From Slackia sp. ZJ119 (GTDB lineage Bacteria; Actinomycetota; Coriobacteriia; Coriobacteriales; Eggerthellaceae): DNA of 64,000 bases. Of the stretch, positions 43,297 to 52,097 are shown piece after piece. Location: assembly GCF_011039175.1 (NCBI RefSeq), contig NZ_JAAKEN010000003.1, positions 62,001-126,000 of the forward strand, given 5' to 3'. A model generated the notes under the pieces. The model had not been told where the DNA came from. It made no database searches and saw only the letters and a program-made list of their open reading frames with translations. Position 1 is the stretch's first letter. Each line of letters begins with the position of its first letter. The position numbers and the translations under genes were made by a program.

Positions 43297-44199
43297 ATGG
43301 CTGCAGGAGAGCGTGCAGAAGCGTATGGGAAATCGGAGCAGTTGGCGAAGCTGTCGGGCGGAACGCTGTCGCGCCCTGCGATGGCGCTGACGGTCGGCTT
43401 TCTGGAACGGCTGCTCCTGTCCGACTTTCCGGCCTGCGACGCCGAGCCGTGGGACCGCACCGGCCTGCTCGTCGGCGATCCGGCGCGGCCGGTCAAGCGC
43501 GTGGCGGTTGCGCTCGATCCCACGGTCGACGCCATCGATGCGGCGGCCGATGCGAAAGCCGAGGTGCTGCTCACCCATCATCCGGCCTTTCTCGACCCGC
43601 CGACCTCGTTTTCGCCGGCGCCTTCGGCAGCCTTGAGCTCCGGCGCGGGCGTGTGGCGGGCTATCGAGCGCGGCGTGGCACTTATGAACTTCCACACGGC
43701 CCTCGACGTCAGCCCGCGGGCGCAGCGCGTGCTGCCCGGGCTTTTGGGTCTTGACTTCAAAGGCGTGGTCGAGCCGGTCGGAAACAGCCGCGAAAAGGGC
43801 TACGGCCAGCTGTGCGCGTTCGGCGACGAGGCGCCGCTGACGCTTGAGCAGCTTGCCGCCCGGTGCACGGCGGTCTTCGGCCGAGCGCCGCGGGTGTGGG
43901 GCGACTTTTCGCGCGTGATGGAGCGCGTCGTCACCTGCACCGGGTCGATCGGCGGCGTCGGCCGTCGCGCTCTGGCCGAGCAGGCCGACTGCGTCGTGTG
44001 CGGCGAGGTGAAGTACCACGAGGCGCTCGACCTGTCGCTTGCGGGGCTGTGTATCGTCGAGCTGGGCCACGACACGAGCGAGCTGCCGCTCACGACGGTG
44101 CTGGCGTCGGCCGTCCGTGCGATCGGCGTCGCCGAAGACGATGTCGTCATCATCGGCCAGGGCGATCGCTGGGCCTGTCCGGAAGCCATGCGGGTGTAG
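43297..44199 (+). CDS. Nif3-like dinuclear metal-centre hexameric protein
   Basis: A 300-residue member of the NIF3/YbgI/DUF34 family, which forms toroidal hexamers with two metal ions per subunit. Metal-binding residues: WDRTGLLVGDPARPV near residue 50, VLLTHHPAFLD (two histidines), ERGVALMNFHTALD, and the C-terminal LGHDTSELPL. The first 25 residues (MAAGERAEAYGKSEQ and on) are extra. Its cellular role is unsettled; a GTP cyclohydrolase activity was once proposed and tRNA- or cofactor-related damage control has been discussed. Several family members are encoded next to a zinc-ribbon coiled-coil protein, as here. TAGAAT at 43166-43171 may be its -10. Confidence 0.9.
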   Translation: MAAGERAEAYGKSEQLAKLSGGTLSRPAMALTVGFLERLLLSDFPACDAEPWDRTGLLVGDPARPVKRVAVALDPTVDAIDAAADAKAEVLLTHHPAFLDPPTSFSPAPSAALSSGAGVWRAIERGVALMNFHTALDVSPRAQRVLPGLLGLDFKGVVEPVGNSREKGYGQLCAFGDEAPLTLEQLAARCTAVFGRAPRVWGDFSRVMERVVTCTGSIGGVGRRALAEQADCVVCGEVKYHEALDLSLAGLCIVELGHDTSELPLTTVLASAVRAIGVAEDDVVIIGQGDRWACPEAMRV

Positions 44200-44274
44200 G
44201 CGCGACCCCGTTTCGCGGTCGGGCGGACGGCTCCTCGGCGGTTTTGTGCGCCTGCACAACGATATATGTAAGGT

Positions 44275-44307
44275 GCGGGGCGATTACCGATTCGCCCCGC
44301 TTTTTTT
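44275..44307 (+). terminator. Rho-independent terminator after the Nif3-like gene
   Basis: A perfect 9-bp stem GCGGGGCGA/TCGCCCCGC with an eight-base loop and seven T. It lies between the Nif3-like and zinc-ribbon genes, 76 bases before the latter, so those two genes are separate transcripts or the site attenuates read-through. Confidence 0.88.
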
Positions 44308-44382
44308 CGGCAGTTGTGGCAAACTGGGCTTTCGGGGACCACGCTTTGAGAGGCTCGTTTCGAACCGGAGGAGGAGCAGACG

Positions 44383-45105
44383 ATGCAGGTGCCAACCGAA
44401 GATCTTGCCGTTTTGCTGCAGATGCAGACCATCGACCTTGAGGCTCGCCAGTGCCAAAACGATCTCGAAGCGCTTCCTCAACGTCAGATCATCTTGCAGG
44501 CACGCGCCAAAAAGAAGCAGATCGAGGAAAAGAACGTCGAGATACGCAAGTTCTTCGAAGCTTCCGACAACCGCTGCCGCATGCTCAGCGAAGAAGACTC
44601 CGGCCTGGCCGAGAAGCAGCGCCGCTTGCAGGCGGAAATCGAAGAGCTGAAGGGCGACTACCGCAGCGTCGAGTCGCGCACCCGCGACCTCAACGGCATC
44701 GCGAAGCGCCGCGCTGCCTTGGAAGAGCAGCTTTCTGCCGCCCTTGACGAGCTGGCCCGCATCGAAGACATGCAGAAGAAGATCCTGCTCATGCTGGAAG
44801 CCATCAACAAAAAAGAGGCCGAGGCGACCGAAGGCTTCATCAAAGAGGGCGGCCAGCTGAAGACGCGCATCGCCGCGTGCGAGGCCGATCGGCAGAAGCT
44901 GGCGCAGCGGCTGCCCGCCGACCTTTCGCGCGACTACGACAAGATCATGAAGCGCACGAAGGGCGTCGCCGTCGCGATGCTCACCGACAAGGCGTGCGGC
45001 GCGTGCCGCTCGGCCATCGAGCCGGGGCGGCTGTCCGAACTGCGCCGCCAGGGAAACGTCGTGCACTGCCCCCACTGCAAGCGCCTGCTCATCCTGCATT
45101 CGTAG
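44383..45105 (+). CDS. Zinc-ribbon coiled-coil protein (C4-type)
   Basis: A 240-residue protein. Residues 1-190 are a long coiled coil rich in Lys, Glu, Arg and Ala, with heptad-like repeats (ARAKKKQIEEKNVEIRKF and onwards). The C-terminal domain has two CxxC pairs, ACGACRSAIEPGRL and HCPHCKRLL, which would bind one zinc ion. This is the CT398/DUF-type family in actinobacteria, repeatedly found beside nif3; its role is unknown, though a link to nucleic-acid binding or secretion has been suggested for homologues. GAGGAGG precedes the ATG. The stop TAG is immediately fused to repeat copy B. Confidence 0.88.
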   Translation: MQVPTEDLAVLLQMQTIDLEARQCQNDLEALPQRQIILQARAKKKQIEEKNVEIRKFFEASDNRCRMLSEEDSGLAEKQRRLQAEIEELKGDYRSVESRTRDLNGIAKRRAALEEQLSAALDELARIEDMQKKILLMLEAINKKEAEATEGFIKEGGQLKTRIAACEADRQKLAQRLPADLSRDYDKIMKRTKGVAVAMLTDKACGACRSAIEPGRLSELRRQGNVVHCPHCKRLLILHS

Positions 45106-45126
45106 GGAAACGCTGACCAATTCCGC
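45105..45126. repeat. Dispersed hairpin element, copy B (single end)
   Basis: GGGAAACGCTGACCAATTCC starts at the last base of the TAG stop of the zinc-ribbon gene and matches the right end of copy C in reverse complement. A second, facing end is not found within 150 bases, so this is a solo or decayed copy. It lies between convergent genes. Confidence 0.65.
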
Positions 45127-45160
45127 CAGCCCCGGGTCCGCATGGCGGCGCCCGGAGGTT

Positions 45161-46216
45161 TTATGCGTCCTTGCTGTTCATGAGGGCCGCCCGCCTGCGG
45201 TTGAGCGCCACGGCCGCCATCTTTGCGCGGTAGCGCGCCATCGCCGTTGCGGCCTGGGTGCGCGTGAGGCCGTCGCGGGCCAGCTCCAAGAACAGCTCGT
45301 ACCGGTAGCGTTCGTTGCGGCCCATGGGACGGGCCAGGTCAGAGGGTGAAAAGTGCCGATCGAACGCCTCTTTGAAGCGCCGCGCGAAGGGGATGCGGTC
45401 GGCGGGCGACAGCTCGTCGAAGTCGTAGAAGATGAAGCAGATGGCACCGAGCAGCTGCGTGCGCCGTCCGTCGAGCAGCCCGCGCCGTTCCCATTCGCCG
45501 GCGATGTAGTCGAGCACCTCCACATGATGGCTCAGCTGCCAGGCCCGCTTCTTGAAGTTCTCCGTCACCGCCGAGCCGGCCCGCTCGAAGCGGTAATGGT
45601 AGAACCGGTCCGACAGAAACGCGACCGTGCGTGCGGCGGGGAAGGCGAAGAACGAAAACGACGTGTCTTCGCCCAGCACGAGGCGCTCGTTGAAGCGCAA
45701 GTGCTCGGCCTCGATGAGGCTGCGGCGGAAGATCTTGTTCGACGCCGACGGGATGCAGCCCTTTTCCTCGAAGATCATGGCGCAGCCGTCCCCGGTGCGC
45801 ACCACGTCGCGCGGGCCGAAGACCTCGGTCACCCAGCGGGTCTCAGGGAAGGCGCGGCCGCCGAAGACCACGATGTCGGCGTCGTTTTCGCAGGCGGCGG
45901 CCAGAAGCTTTTCGGCGGCGTCGAGGTCGAGGTAGTCGTCGCCGTCGACGAAGGCCACGTAGTCGCCGGTTGCAACGTCCAGTCCGTGGTTGCGGGCGCG
46001 GGACACGCCGCCGTTTGACTGAAAGACGACGCGGACGCGCTCGTCGCGGGCCTCCCACGTGCGCAGCACCTCGGCCGAGCCGTCGGTCGACCCGTCGTCG
46101 ACGCAGACGACTTCCAGATTGCGGTACGTCTGGCCGCACAGCGATTCCAGGCATTCGTCCAGATACGGCGCGATGTTGTACACCGGCACGATGATGCTGA
46201 GAAGCGGATCGTCCAT
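45161..46216 (-). CDS. Family 2 glycosyltransferase
   Basis: A 351-residue GT2 enzyme, probably cytosolic and acting at the membrane on lipid-linked glycan. The nucleotide-sugar-binding start is LLSIIVPVYNIAPYLDECL; VDDGSTDGS binds the nucleotide; the DXD metal motif is FVDGDDYLD; and GEDTSFSFFAF later in the protein carries the probable catalytic base region. No transmembrane helices are apparent. It is downstream of, and 4 bases from, the next GT2 gene on the same strand. The C-terminal 70 residues are basic (RYRAKMAAVALNRRRAAL). The linked sugar cannot be predicted. Confidence 0.9.
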   Translation of the reverse strand: MDDPLLSIIVPVYNIAPYLDECLESLCGQTYRNLEVVCVDDGSTDGSAEVLRTWEARDERVRVVFQSNGGVSRARNHGLDVATGDYVAFVDGDDYLDLDAAEKLLAAACENDADIVVFGGRAFPETRWVTEVFGPRDVVRTGDGCAMIFEEKGCIPSASNKIFRRSLIEAEHLRFNERLVLGEDTSFSFFAFPAARTVAFLSDRFYHYRFERAGSAVTENFKKRAWQLSHHVEVLDYIAGEWERRGLLDGRRTQLLGAICFIFYDFDELSPADRIPFARRFKEAFDRHFSPSDLARPMGRNERYRYELFLELARDGLTRTQAATAMARYRAKMAAVALNRRRAALMNSKDA

Positions 46217-46220
46217 GGTT

Positions 46221-47204
46221 CTAGCCTTTCGCGCGGCGCTTCTTGTAGGCTGCGAGCACGCCCCAGCCCGCGTAATTGGTCAGGCGCAAAAAGCGCACGT
46301 GGCGCTCAAGGTCGGCCGGGGCGATGCCCACGTCGTCGGTCAAAAACGCTTCCAGCTCGCGCGTGACGCGCCGGCCTTGCGCCGCGTCAGAAGAAAGCAG
46401 GCGGCGGCGGATGTGCTCGTAGGCGATGGCGGCGCACTTCTCGTTCACGTACGCCAGGTTCGCCGGCTGCACGCCGCGCGAGGCGAGCGAGCGGCGCCAC
46501 GCCATGACGGCTTGGGTCACCTGCCAGTTGTCGGCCAGCGTGCGTTCGAGGTTTTCCGGCGACACGCTCTGCTCGGCGCGTCCCAGCCGGTAGCGGTACA
46601 CCGGCTGGGGCACGTAGGCGAGCGTTTCGACCCATGCCATGGGGAAGAGGGCGTACTCGTCGTCGGTGAACAGGATGCCCTCGTCCAGGCGCAGCCCGCT
46701 TTTTCGCAACACGTCGCGGCGGTAGGTGATCGCGTGCATGATGCAAGGCCGCAGGCGCACGTCTGAAAACGGCAGCACCTTGCGCGGAGGAACGTCGGCG
46801 ACGGAGACGGGCTCTTCGCGGTCTTCGAACACGCGCACGTAGTCGCTCAGCACCAGATCGACCTCGCCGGCGCTTTCCAGAAACGCCAGCAGCTCGTCCA
46901 AGGCGCGACCGTCCACCCAGTCGTCGCTGTCCACGACCTTCACGTAGTCGCCCGTCGCCTCGGCGATGCCGCGGTTGACGGCCGACCCGTAATGGCCGTT
47001 TTCCTTTCGCACGCCGCGCACCACGTCCGGCGCCTTCTGCTCAAAGGCGGCAATGACCTGCGGCGTTGCGTCGGTGCTGCCGTCGTCGACGACGAGCGCC
47101 TCCACGCGGTCGGCGCGATTGCACGCCAAGATGGAATCAAGGGCGCCGCCCAGATACGCCTCCATGTTGTAGGCGGGCATGACGATGGTCAAAAGCTTGT
47201 TCAA
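46221..47204 (-). CDS. Family 2 glycosyltransferase
   Basis: A GT2 enzyme of about 327 residues starting LLTIVMPAYNMEAYLGGAL. The nucleotide-binding VDDGSTDATPQV, the DXD-type VVDSDDWVDG, and TDDEYALFPMAW (catalytic base region) are all present. I prefer the TTG at 47204, with AAGGAG just upstream; an in-frame ATG at 47249 would add 15 residues before the fold. This is the first gene of a two-gene unit with 45161, divergent from the LCP genes. It is plausibly part of the same surface-glycan pathway. Confidence 0.87.
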   Translation of the reverse strand: MNKLLTIVMPAYNMEAYLGGALDSILACNRADRVEALVVDDGSTDATPQVIAAFEQKAPDVVRGVRKENGHYGSAVNRGIAEATGDYVKVVDSDDWVDGRALDELLAFLESAGEVDLVLSDYVRVFEDREEPVSVADVPPRKVLPFSDVRLRPCIMHAITYRRDVLRKSGLRLDEGILFTDDEYALFPMAWVETLAYVPQPVYRYRLGRAEQSVSPENLERTLADNWQVTQAVMAWRRSLASRGVQPANLAYVNEKCAAIAYEHIRRRLLSSDAAQGRRVTRELEAFLTDDVGIAPADLERHVRFLRLTNYAGWGVLAAYKKRRAKG

Positions 47205-47402
47205 GGGACTCCTTGCAATCGGCGCAGGCAGGTGCGCATCGAACCGCATGCGAAACGAACGAGGACCTGATCATACCCAAAGGGCGCCGTGTGCGCAACC
47301 AGTGCGCGACCGGCCGGGCGCGACCCCTGCATCGTCCCCGGTGACGGCCGCATCGCCATTTAGATTGCATGGCCTGGAGACGAACATTTTATGAATGCCC
47401 AC

Positions 47403-47427
47403 GATGGAAAACCATCCATGCTAAGAT
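47403..47427 (+). promoter_or_regulatory. Possible promoter/operator of the LCP gene pair
   Basis: The palindrome GATGG-AAAA-CCATC (47403-47416) sits just upstream of a -10-like TAAGAT (47422-47427), 52 bases before the GTG start of the first LCP gene. A repressor at the palindrome would cover the -35 region. Confidence 0.35.
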
Positions 47428-47479
47428 GACGAAATTCATGTCATCGACCGAATTGCCAGTCCTTCAAGGAGGTTTGAAC

Positions 47480-48763
47480 GTGAGCGAATCGGGACCTCTC
47501 GAACCCGAAGCTGCCAACAACGAAGAGCTCGACCGCTATTCCCGCGAATCCGGCCGCTACACGCATGCCGAGGCCGAAGGGTCGAGCAAGGAAAAAGACC
47601 CCCAGCTCGCTGAAAGCGCGGCGGACCGTGCCAGCGCCGAAGAACTCTACCCGGTGCTTGCGAAGCGCAAGCGTCGCAACCGTATTTTGAAGCGCGTCGC
47701 CGTCGTCGTCCTTTCGGTTCTTCTCGTGTTCGGCAGCGCTGCCGGCGCCCTTGCCTACGTCTACACCAGCAGCCTCGACGATGCGCTGGCGTTCAAGGAC
47801 GAAAAGCACACCGACAAGCTCGACACGTCCCTGATCGCGCCCGCCACCGGCGAGCCGTACTACGTGCTTTTGCTCGGGTCGGACTCCTACGAGCAGGAAG
47901 ACCGCGACTGGGAGATCGAGCGCACCGACGTGATGATGCTCGTGCGCATCGATCCCGAGGAAAGCAAGGTCACGATGGTGTCCATTCCCCGCGACACGCC
48001 GTATGTGTGGGAAGACGGCGGCATGTACAAGATCAACGACGCCTACCACCTGGGCGGCGCGTCGGCCTCGGTCGACGCCGTGTCGAAGCTTACCGGCGTG
48101 CCCATCTCGCACGTCGCGGTCGTGGGCTTCTCGTCGCTTGCCGACGTGGTCGACGGGCTGGGCGGCGTCACCGTCAACGTCGACACGGAGCTGACGTACC
48201 AGGACGCCTTGACCAAGGAATGGATCACGCTCGAGCCGGGCGAGCAAAAGCTTGACGGCTCGCAGGCGCAGATCTTCGCGCGGGCCCGCCATGAATACGT
48301 CGAGAACCAAGACGTGCACCGCCAGAACAACGTGCGCACGCTCGCCATGGCCATCATGAAGGAGATCGTGCAAAAACCGCTGGTCGAGCTGCCGGACGCC
48401 GCGCTCAGCGTGGCCGAGTGCGTGCAGACCGACATGAAGACCTCCGACGTGCTGTCGCTTGCCATGGCGTTCGCGACGAACAAAGACGACATGAAGATCT
48501 ACTCCGCGACAGGCCCTTCCGCCGGCGACTTCATGGAAGAGCACAACGGCATGTGGCTGTGCTACGAAAACCCCGAAGGCTGGGCGGCGCTCATGGAAAG
48601 CGTCGACGCGGGCGAAGAGCCGGCGGAGATCGACTACGAGGCCACGCAGATCGTTCCGGGCGCAGAAGAGGCTTCGGCCGCGGAAGGCACCGGCGAAGAA
48701 GGATACGTTGAAGGCGACGAATACGGCTACTACGACGAGCAAGGGTATTACCATGAATACTAG
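47480..48763 (+). CDS. LCP-family (LytR-CpsA-Psr) glycopolymer transferase
   Basis: A 427-residue membrane-anchored LCP protein, predicted to move undecaprenyl-linked glycopolymers onto peptidoglycan. The N-terminal 75 residues are cytosolic and charged (KRKRRNRILKRV stop-transfer). One transmembrane helix follows (VAVVVLSVLLVFGSAAGALAY). The extracellular catalytic domain begins LLLGSDSY, with ERTDVMMLVRID, VSIPRDTPY (catalytic Arg/Asp) and KINDAYHLGG. The C-terminus is an acidic Tyr/Glu-rich tail (EEGYVEGDEYGYYDEQ). GTG 47480 was chosen for its AAGGAGG site. The end overlaps the next LCP gene by 11 bases. Confidence 0.92.
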   Translation: MSESGPLEPEAANNEELDRYSRESGRYTHAEAEGSSKEKDPQLAESAADRASAEELYPVLAKRKRRNRILKRVAVVVLSVLLVFGSAAGALAYVYTSSLDDALAFKDEKHTDKLDTSLIAPATGEPYYVLLLGSDSYEQEDRDWEIERTDVMMLVRIDPEESKVTMVSIPRDTPYVWEDGGMYKINDAYHLGGASASVDAVSKLTGVPISHVAVVGFSSLADVVDGLGGVTVNVDTELTYQDALTKEWITLEPGEQKLDGSQAQIFARARHEYVENQDVHRQNNVRTLAMAIMKEIVQKPLVELPDAALSVAECVQTDMKTSDVLSLAMAFATNKDDMKIYSATGPSAGDFMEEHNGMWLCYENPEGWAALMESVDAGEEPAEIDYEATQIVPGAEEASAAEGTGEEGYVEGDEYGYYDEQGYYHEY

Positions 48764-49769
48764 CGCGACTGCATCCGCGAAAAGCGCCAGGCGGGCGGCT
48801 CTTGTGGCCATCGCCGTGGCATGCGTGCTCTTGACCGCCTTGACGGCGTGCGCGAAATCGACCTCCACGACGGCCGTGCGCGACACCGACATGGTCATGA
48901 ACGTGCGCGACGTCGACATGATGGCCGGGATGACCGGGCCCGACACCGAACCGTTCTGGGTGCTTGTCGTTGGCAGCGACACCCGTGAAGGCACCTCGGA
49001 CATGGTCGAGGGCTACGAGGACCTGCCGCGCTCCGACACCATCATGCTCGTGCGCGTCGATCCGAAGAACTATTCCATCGGCCTGGTCACGGTGCCGCGC
49101 GACACAACGGCCTACCACGACGACGGGTGGATCATGAAGATCAACGACGCCTACCTCTACGACGGCGTCGAAGGCTTGGCGAAGCAGGTGCGTTCCTTGA
49201 CGGGGGTCGATCCCAAGTACTACCTCGTCACCACGTTCGTCACGTTCGAAAACCTCGTCAACGCACTGGGCGGGGTCGACGTCAACGTGCCCATCGACAT
49301 GCACCTCAAAGACGTGGTGAGCGGCGGCAACATCGAGCTGTCGGCCGGCGACCAGCATCTTGACGGGGCCGAGGCGCTCGTGCTCGCCCGCGTGCGCAAG
49401 CTCTATGCCGAATACATGGACGTGTGCCGCCAGATCCAGGACCGCAACATCGTGCAAAGCCTCATTGCGAAGGTGGCGGCCAATCCCGACGGCGTCACGC
49501 AGGCCGTGCAGGACCTGACGGAGAACACGACGACGAACTGGCCGACCGAAAAGCTGTTCGCGACGGTGACGGACTTCGCGCAGCACGCCGACCAGATATC
49601 CTTCCTGTCGGGCACCGGGCCCTACGACGGCGACTTTGACGAGAACGCCGGCGGCATGTGGCTCGCGTATCGCGACGAGGACACGTGGGCCAAGATCATC
49701 GCCGCCGTCGAGGCGGGCACCGATCCCACGACGATCCTCGGCCTTCCCGAGGTAGTGCCGGTCGAGTAG
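48753..49769 (+). CDS. LCP-family glycopolymer transferase, predicted lipoprotein
   Basis: A 338-residue LCP protein whose N-terminus differs from the usual type: a short basic start and hydrophobic stretch end in LTALTACAKS, a good lipobox, so it would be anchored by lipid at the Cys rather than by a transmembrane helix. The catalytic domain has VVGSDTREGT, RSDTIMLVRVD, VTVPRDTTA and KINDAYLYDG. The pairing with a membrane-anchored LCP in an overlapping operon suggests distinct substrates or attachment sites. ATG 48753 is chosen; it overlaps the upstream stop. The next gene is a GT2, 69 bases on. Confidence 0.85.
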   Translation: MNTSATASAKSARRAALVAIAVACVLLTALTACAKSTSTTAVRDTDMVMNVRDVDMMAGMTGPDTEPFWVLVVGSDTREGTSDMVEGYEDLPRSDTIMLVRVDPKNYSIGLVTVPRDTTAYHDDGWIMKINDAYLYDGVEGLAKQVRSLTGVDPKYYLVTTFVTFENLVNALGGVDVNVPIDMHLKDVVSGGNIELSAGDQHLDGAEALVLARVRKLYAEYMDVCRQIQDRNIVQSLIAKVAANPDGVTQAVQDLTENTTTNWPTEKLFATVTDFAQHADQISFLSGTGPYDGDFDENAGGMWLAYRDEDTWAKIIAAVEAGTDPTTILGLPEVVPVE

Positions 49770-49838
49770 GCGCCGGCGCACAGATTGCACGTTGCGGCGG
49801 GAGGCAGGCGCTTCCCGCCTTCTTGTGAAGGAGTTCCC

Positions 49839-50912
49839 ATGGCAGAAAACGGCTCCGCTCCAAGCGTGTCGCTGCTGGTGCCCGTCTACAACGTGGAGCG
49901 GTACCTGGCGGAATGCCTCGACTCCGTTGTTGCGCAGACGTTTGGGGATTTCGAGGTCGTGTGCGTGAACGACGGCTCGACCGACGGCTCGCGCGACATC
50001 ATCGAGCGCTATCTGGCCGACCCGCGCTTCCGCGTGATCGACAAGGCGAACTCGGGCTACGGCGCCTCCATGAACCGGGGCCTTCGCGAGGCGCGGGGGA
50101 AATACGTCGCCATTTTGGAGTCGGACGACTTTATGGAGCCGGATGCGCTTGAGCGGCTGGTCGGCGTGGCCGAGGACGCCGGCGCACAGGTGGTGAAGGC
50201 GCGTTTTTGGTTCTACTGGTCCGCGCCCGCCCCGCGCAACGAGCCGTACCGCTTCTACGGCGACGTGACGTGCGGCCGCCCGTTCTGCCCGATGGACGAC
50301 GAGGCGATCTTTCATGAGAAGCCCTCTATCTGGTCGGCGCTGTACAGGCGCGACTTTCTGGAAGCCAACGACATCTGCTTTCTCGAGACGCCGGGCGCGT
50401 CGTACCAGGACGCGTCGTTCAACTTCAAGGCGTGGGCGTGCGCCGACCGCGTCGTGGTGCTCGACGAGGAATTCGTGCACTACCGCCAGGACAACGAAGC
50501 GTCTTCGGTCAACTCGCCGGCGAAGGTGTATTGCGTGTGCGACGAATACGCCGAGATGGATGCGTTCGCCCGCCGCCTGCCCGCCCGCCGCGACGCGCTT
50601 CGCGGCATTCTGACGCGCATGCGCTACGACTCCTACGTGTGGAACATCGAGCGGCTGTCTTTCGATCTGGGCCGGCAGTTCGTCTTTCGCATGGCCGAGG
50701 ACTTCGCGCCGCTTGTGGAAGATGACGTGGCCATGGCGCGGCTCGAGCCGTGGCGTGCCGAGCGGGCGCGTGCCGTCGTAAGGGACCCGCTGTTGTTCTT
50801 CGCGCAGCAGACGTGCCGAGACGGGTGGTCGTTTGTGCGGAAGATGCGCCACTACCTGCGCGTCGGGGGGCCGTCTTTGCTGGTCGGCGCCGTGCGCGAG
50901 CGGTTGCGCTAG
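49839..50912 (+). CDS. Family 2 glycosyltransferase
   Basis: A 357-residue GT2 enzyme: SVSLLVPVYNVERYLAECL, NDGSTDGSRD, and the DXD-type LESDDFMEPD. A later GASYQDASFNFKAW stretch is the catalytic base region, in place of the usual ED. The C-terminal half is rich in Arg and aromatic residues with two weak hydrophobic segments. AAGGAG precedes the ATG. It lies 9 bases before another GT2 gene, downstream of the LCP pair, and is likely part of the same transcript. Confidence 0.9.
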   Translation: MAENGSAPSVSLLVPVYNVERYLAECLDSVVAQTFGDFEVVCVNDGSTDGSRDIIERYLADPRFRVIDKANSGYGASMNRGLREARGKYVAILESDDFMEPDALERLVGVAEDAGAQVVKARFWFYWSAPAPRNEPYRFYGDVTCGRPFCPMDDEAIFHEKPSIWSALYRRDFLEANDICFLETPGASYQDASFNFKAWACADRVVVLDEEFVHYRQDNEASSVNSPAKVYCVCDEYAEMDAFARRLPARRDALRGILTRMRYDSYVWNIERLSFDLGRQFVFRMAEDFAPLVEDDVAMARLEPWRAERARAVVRDPLLFFAQQTCRDGWSFVRKMRHYLRVGGPSLLVGAVRERLR

Positions 50913-50921
50913 GAGGCGGCC

Positions 50922-51980
50922 ATGGCATGCGTGTCCGTCATCGTGCCGGTGTACAACATCCGCGCGTTCGTGGGGGAGTGCCTGGAGTCGATCGCGTCGC
51001 AGACGCTTGCAGACGTGGAGATCGTTTGCGTCGACGACGGCTCGACCGACGGCAGCGCCGAGGCGCTTGACGAAGCGGCGCGGCTCGATGGGCGCATCCG
51101 CGTGATCCACCAGGAAAACGGCGGGCTGTCGCATGCCCGCAACGTCGGCATCGAAGCTGCGGGAGCCCCCGTCGTCATGTTCGTCGACGGCGACGACATG
51201 CTCGCGCCTGACGCCTGCGAAACGGTCGTGCGCGTCTTTGAAGAAGGCGGCGTGGACATGCTCACCTTCGCCGCTGCGTCGTTTCCGGCGGGCAGCGCTG
51301 CCCGCTACCAGGAAGAGAACCTCCATCCGAGCCCGGCCCGCTACGACGGCGCCGCCTTCGACGCGCTCTACCAGCCGGGATGCCGCCCGTTCGTGTGGCG
51401 CAGCGCCTTTTCGCGTGATTTTCTGATCAATGCCGGCCTGCGCTTTCGCGAGGACCTGGCGTTCGGCGAAGACCAGGCTTTTTACTTCGAGGCCTACCCG
51501 CTGTCGCAGCGGACGGTCGTGATCGCCGACGAGCTGTACCGCTACCGCCAGGGACGGGCAGGCTCGCTCATGGCGGAAAGCCGCGCCCGTGCGAGCAGGC
51601 GCGTGCTCGACCACATCGCCATCGTGGGCGCGATCTTCGAGACGTGGGCGGCGCACGGATGGCTTGCCGGCCACGGGGCGCGGATGCTCGACTGGTGCCT
51701 TGATTTCATCGGCCCCGATCTGCTCGAGCTGCCGGCCGCCGAGCGGGAAGAGGCGCACCGGCGCTGGCAACAGGCCGTAGGGCCGCATGTCGGCGCTGTC
51801 GCCGTCGGCGAGATGGAACCGGGGTCTCAGGCGCTGCTTGCGCGGCTGCTCGGCGAGGCGCCTCTGACGGACGTCGAGGCGCGGCGCGTGAAGTGGAGCT
51901 ACTTCCGTCACCGCAAGGGGCTGAAATTCTGCGCACGCAAGCTTTTGGGCTTCGACCGGCGTGCCAAGAAGGCGCGATAG
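50922..51980 (+). CDS. Family 2 glycosyltransferase
   Basis: A 352-residue GT2 enzyme with CVSVIVPVYNIRAFVGECL, CVDDGSTDGSAEAL, FVDGDDMLAPDA as the DXD motif and FGEDQAFYFEAY as the catalytic base region. It closely resembles the protein at 45161 in motif wording and probably arose from the same duplicated set. AGGAGG precedes the ATG. It is the last gene of the LCP/GT2 strand-plus unit; a terminator-like hairpin lies at 52190 inside the repeat element. Confidence 0.9.
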   Translation: MACVSVIVPVYNIRAFVGECLESIASQTLADVEIVCVDDGSTDGSAEALDEAARLDGRIRVIHQENGGLSHARNVGIEAAGAPVVMFVDGDDMLAPDACETVVRVFEEGGVDMLTFAAASFPAGSAARYQEENLHPSPARYDGAAFDALYQPGCRPFVWRSAFSRDFLINAGLRFREDLAFGEDQAFYFEAYPLSQRTVVIADELYRYRQGRAGSLMAESRARASRRVLDHIAIVGAIFETWAAHGWLAGHGARMLDWCLDFIGPDLLELPAAEREEAHRRWQQAVGPHVGAVAVGEMEPGSQALLARLLGEAPLTDVEARRVKWSYFRHRKGLKFCARKLLGFDRRAKKAR

Positions 51981-52097
51981 GCCGCAAGGAGGCTTGGCGT
52001 GCGCCGCAGCGTCCGCAGTCGCTGCGAGCGCTGCTTCTCGCGTTGGGCCGGACCTCTGCCGGCTTGGCCGCTCTCGATGCCGCCCCGACGCCGATCG
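51981..52097. other. Spacer before inverted-arm element copy 2
   Basis: About 117 GC-rich bases after the last GT2 stop with no gene, promoter or repeat recognised. Confidence 0.35.
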
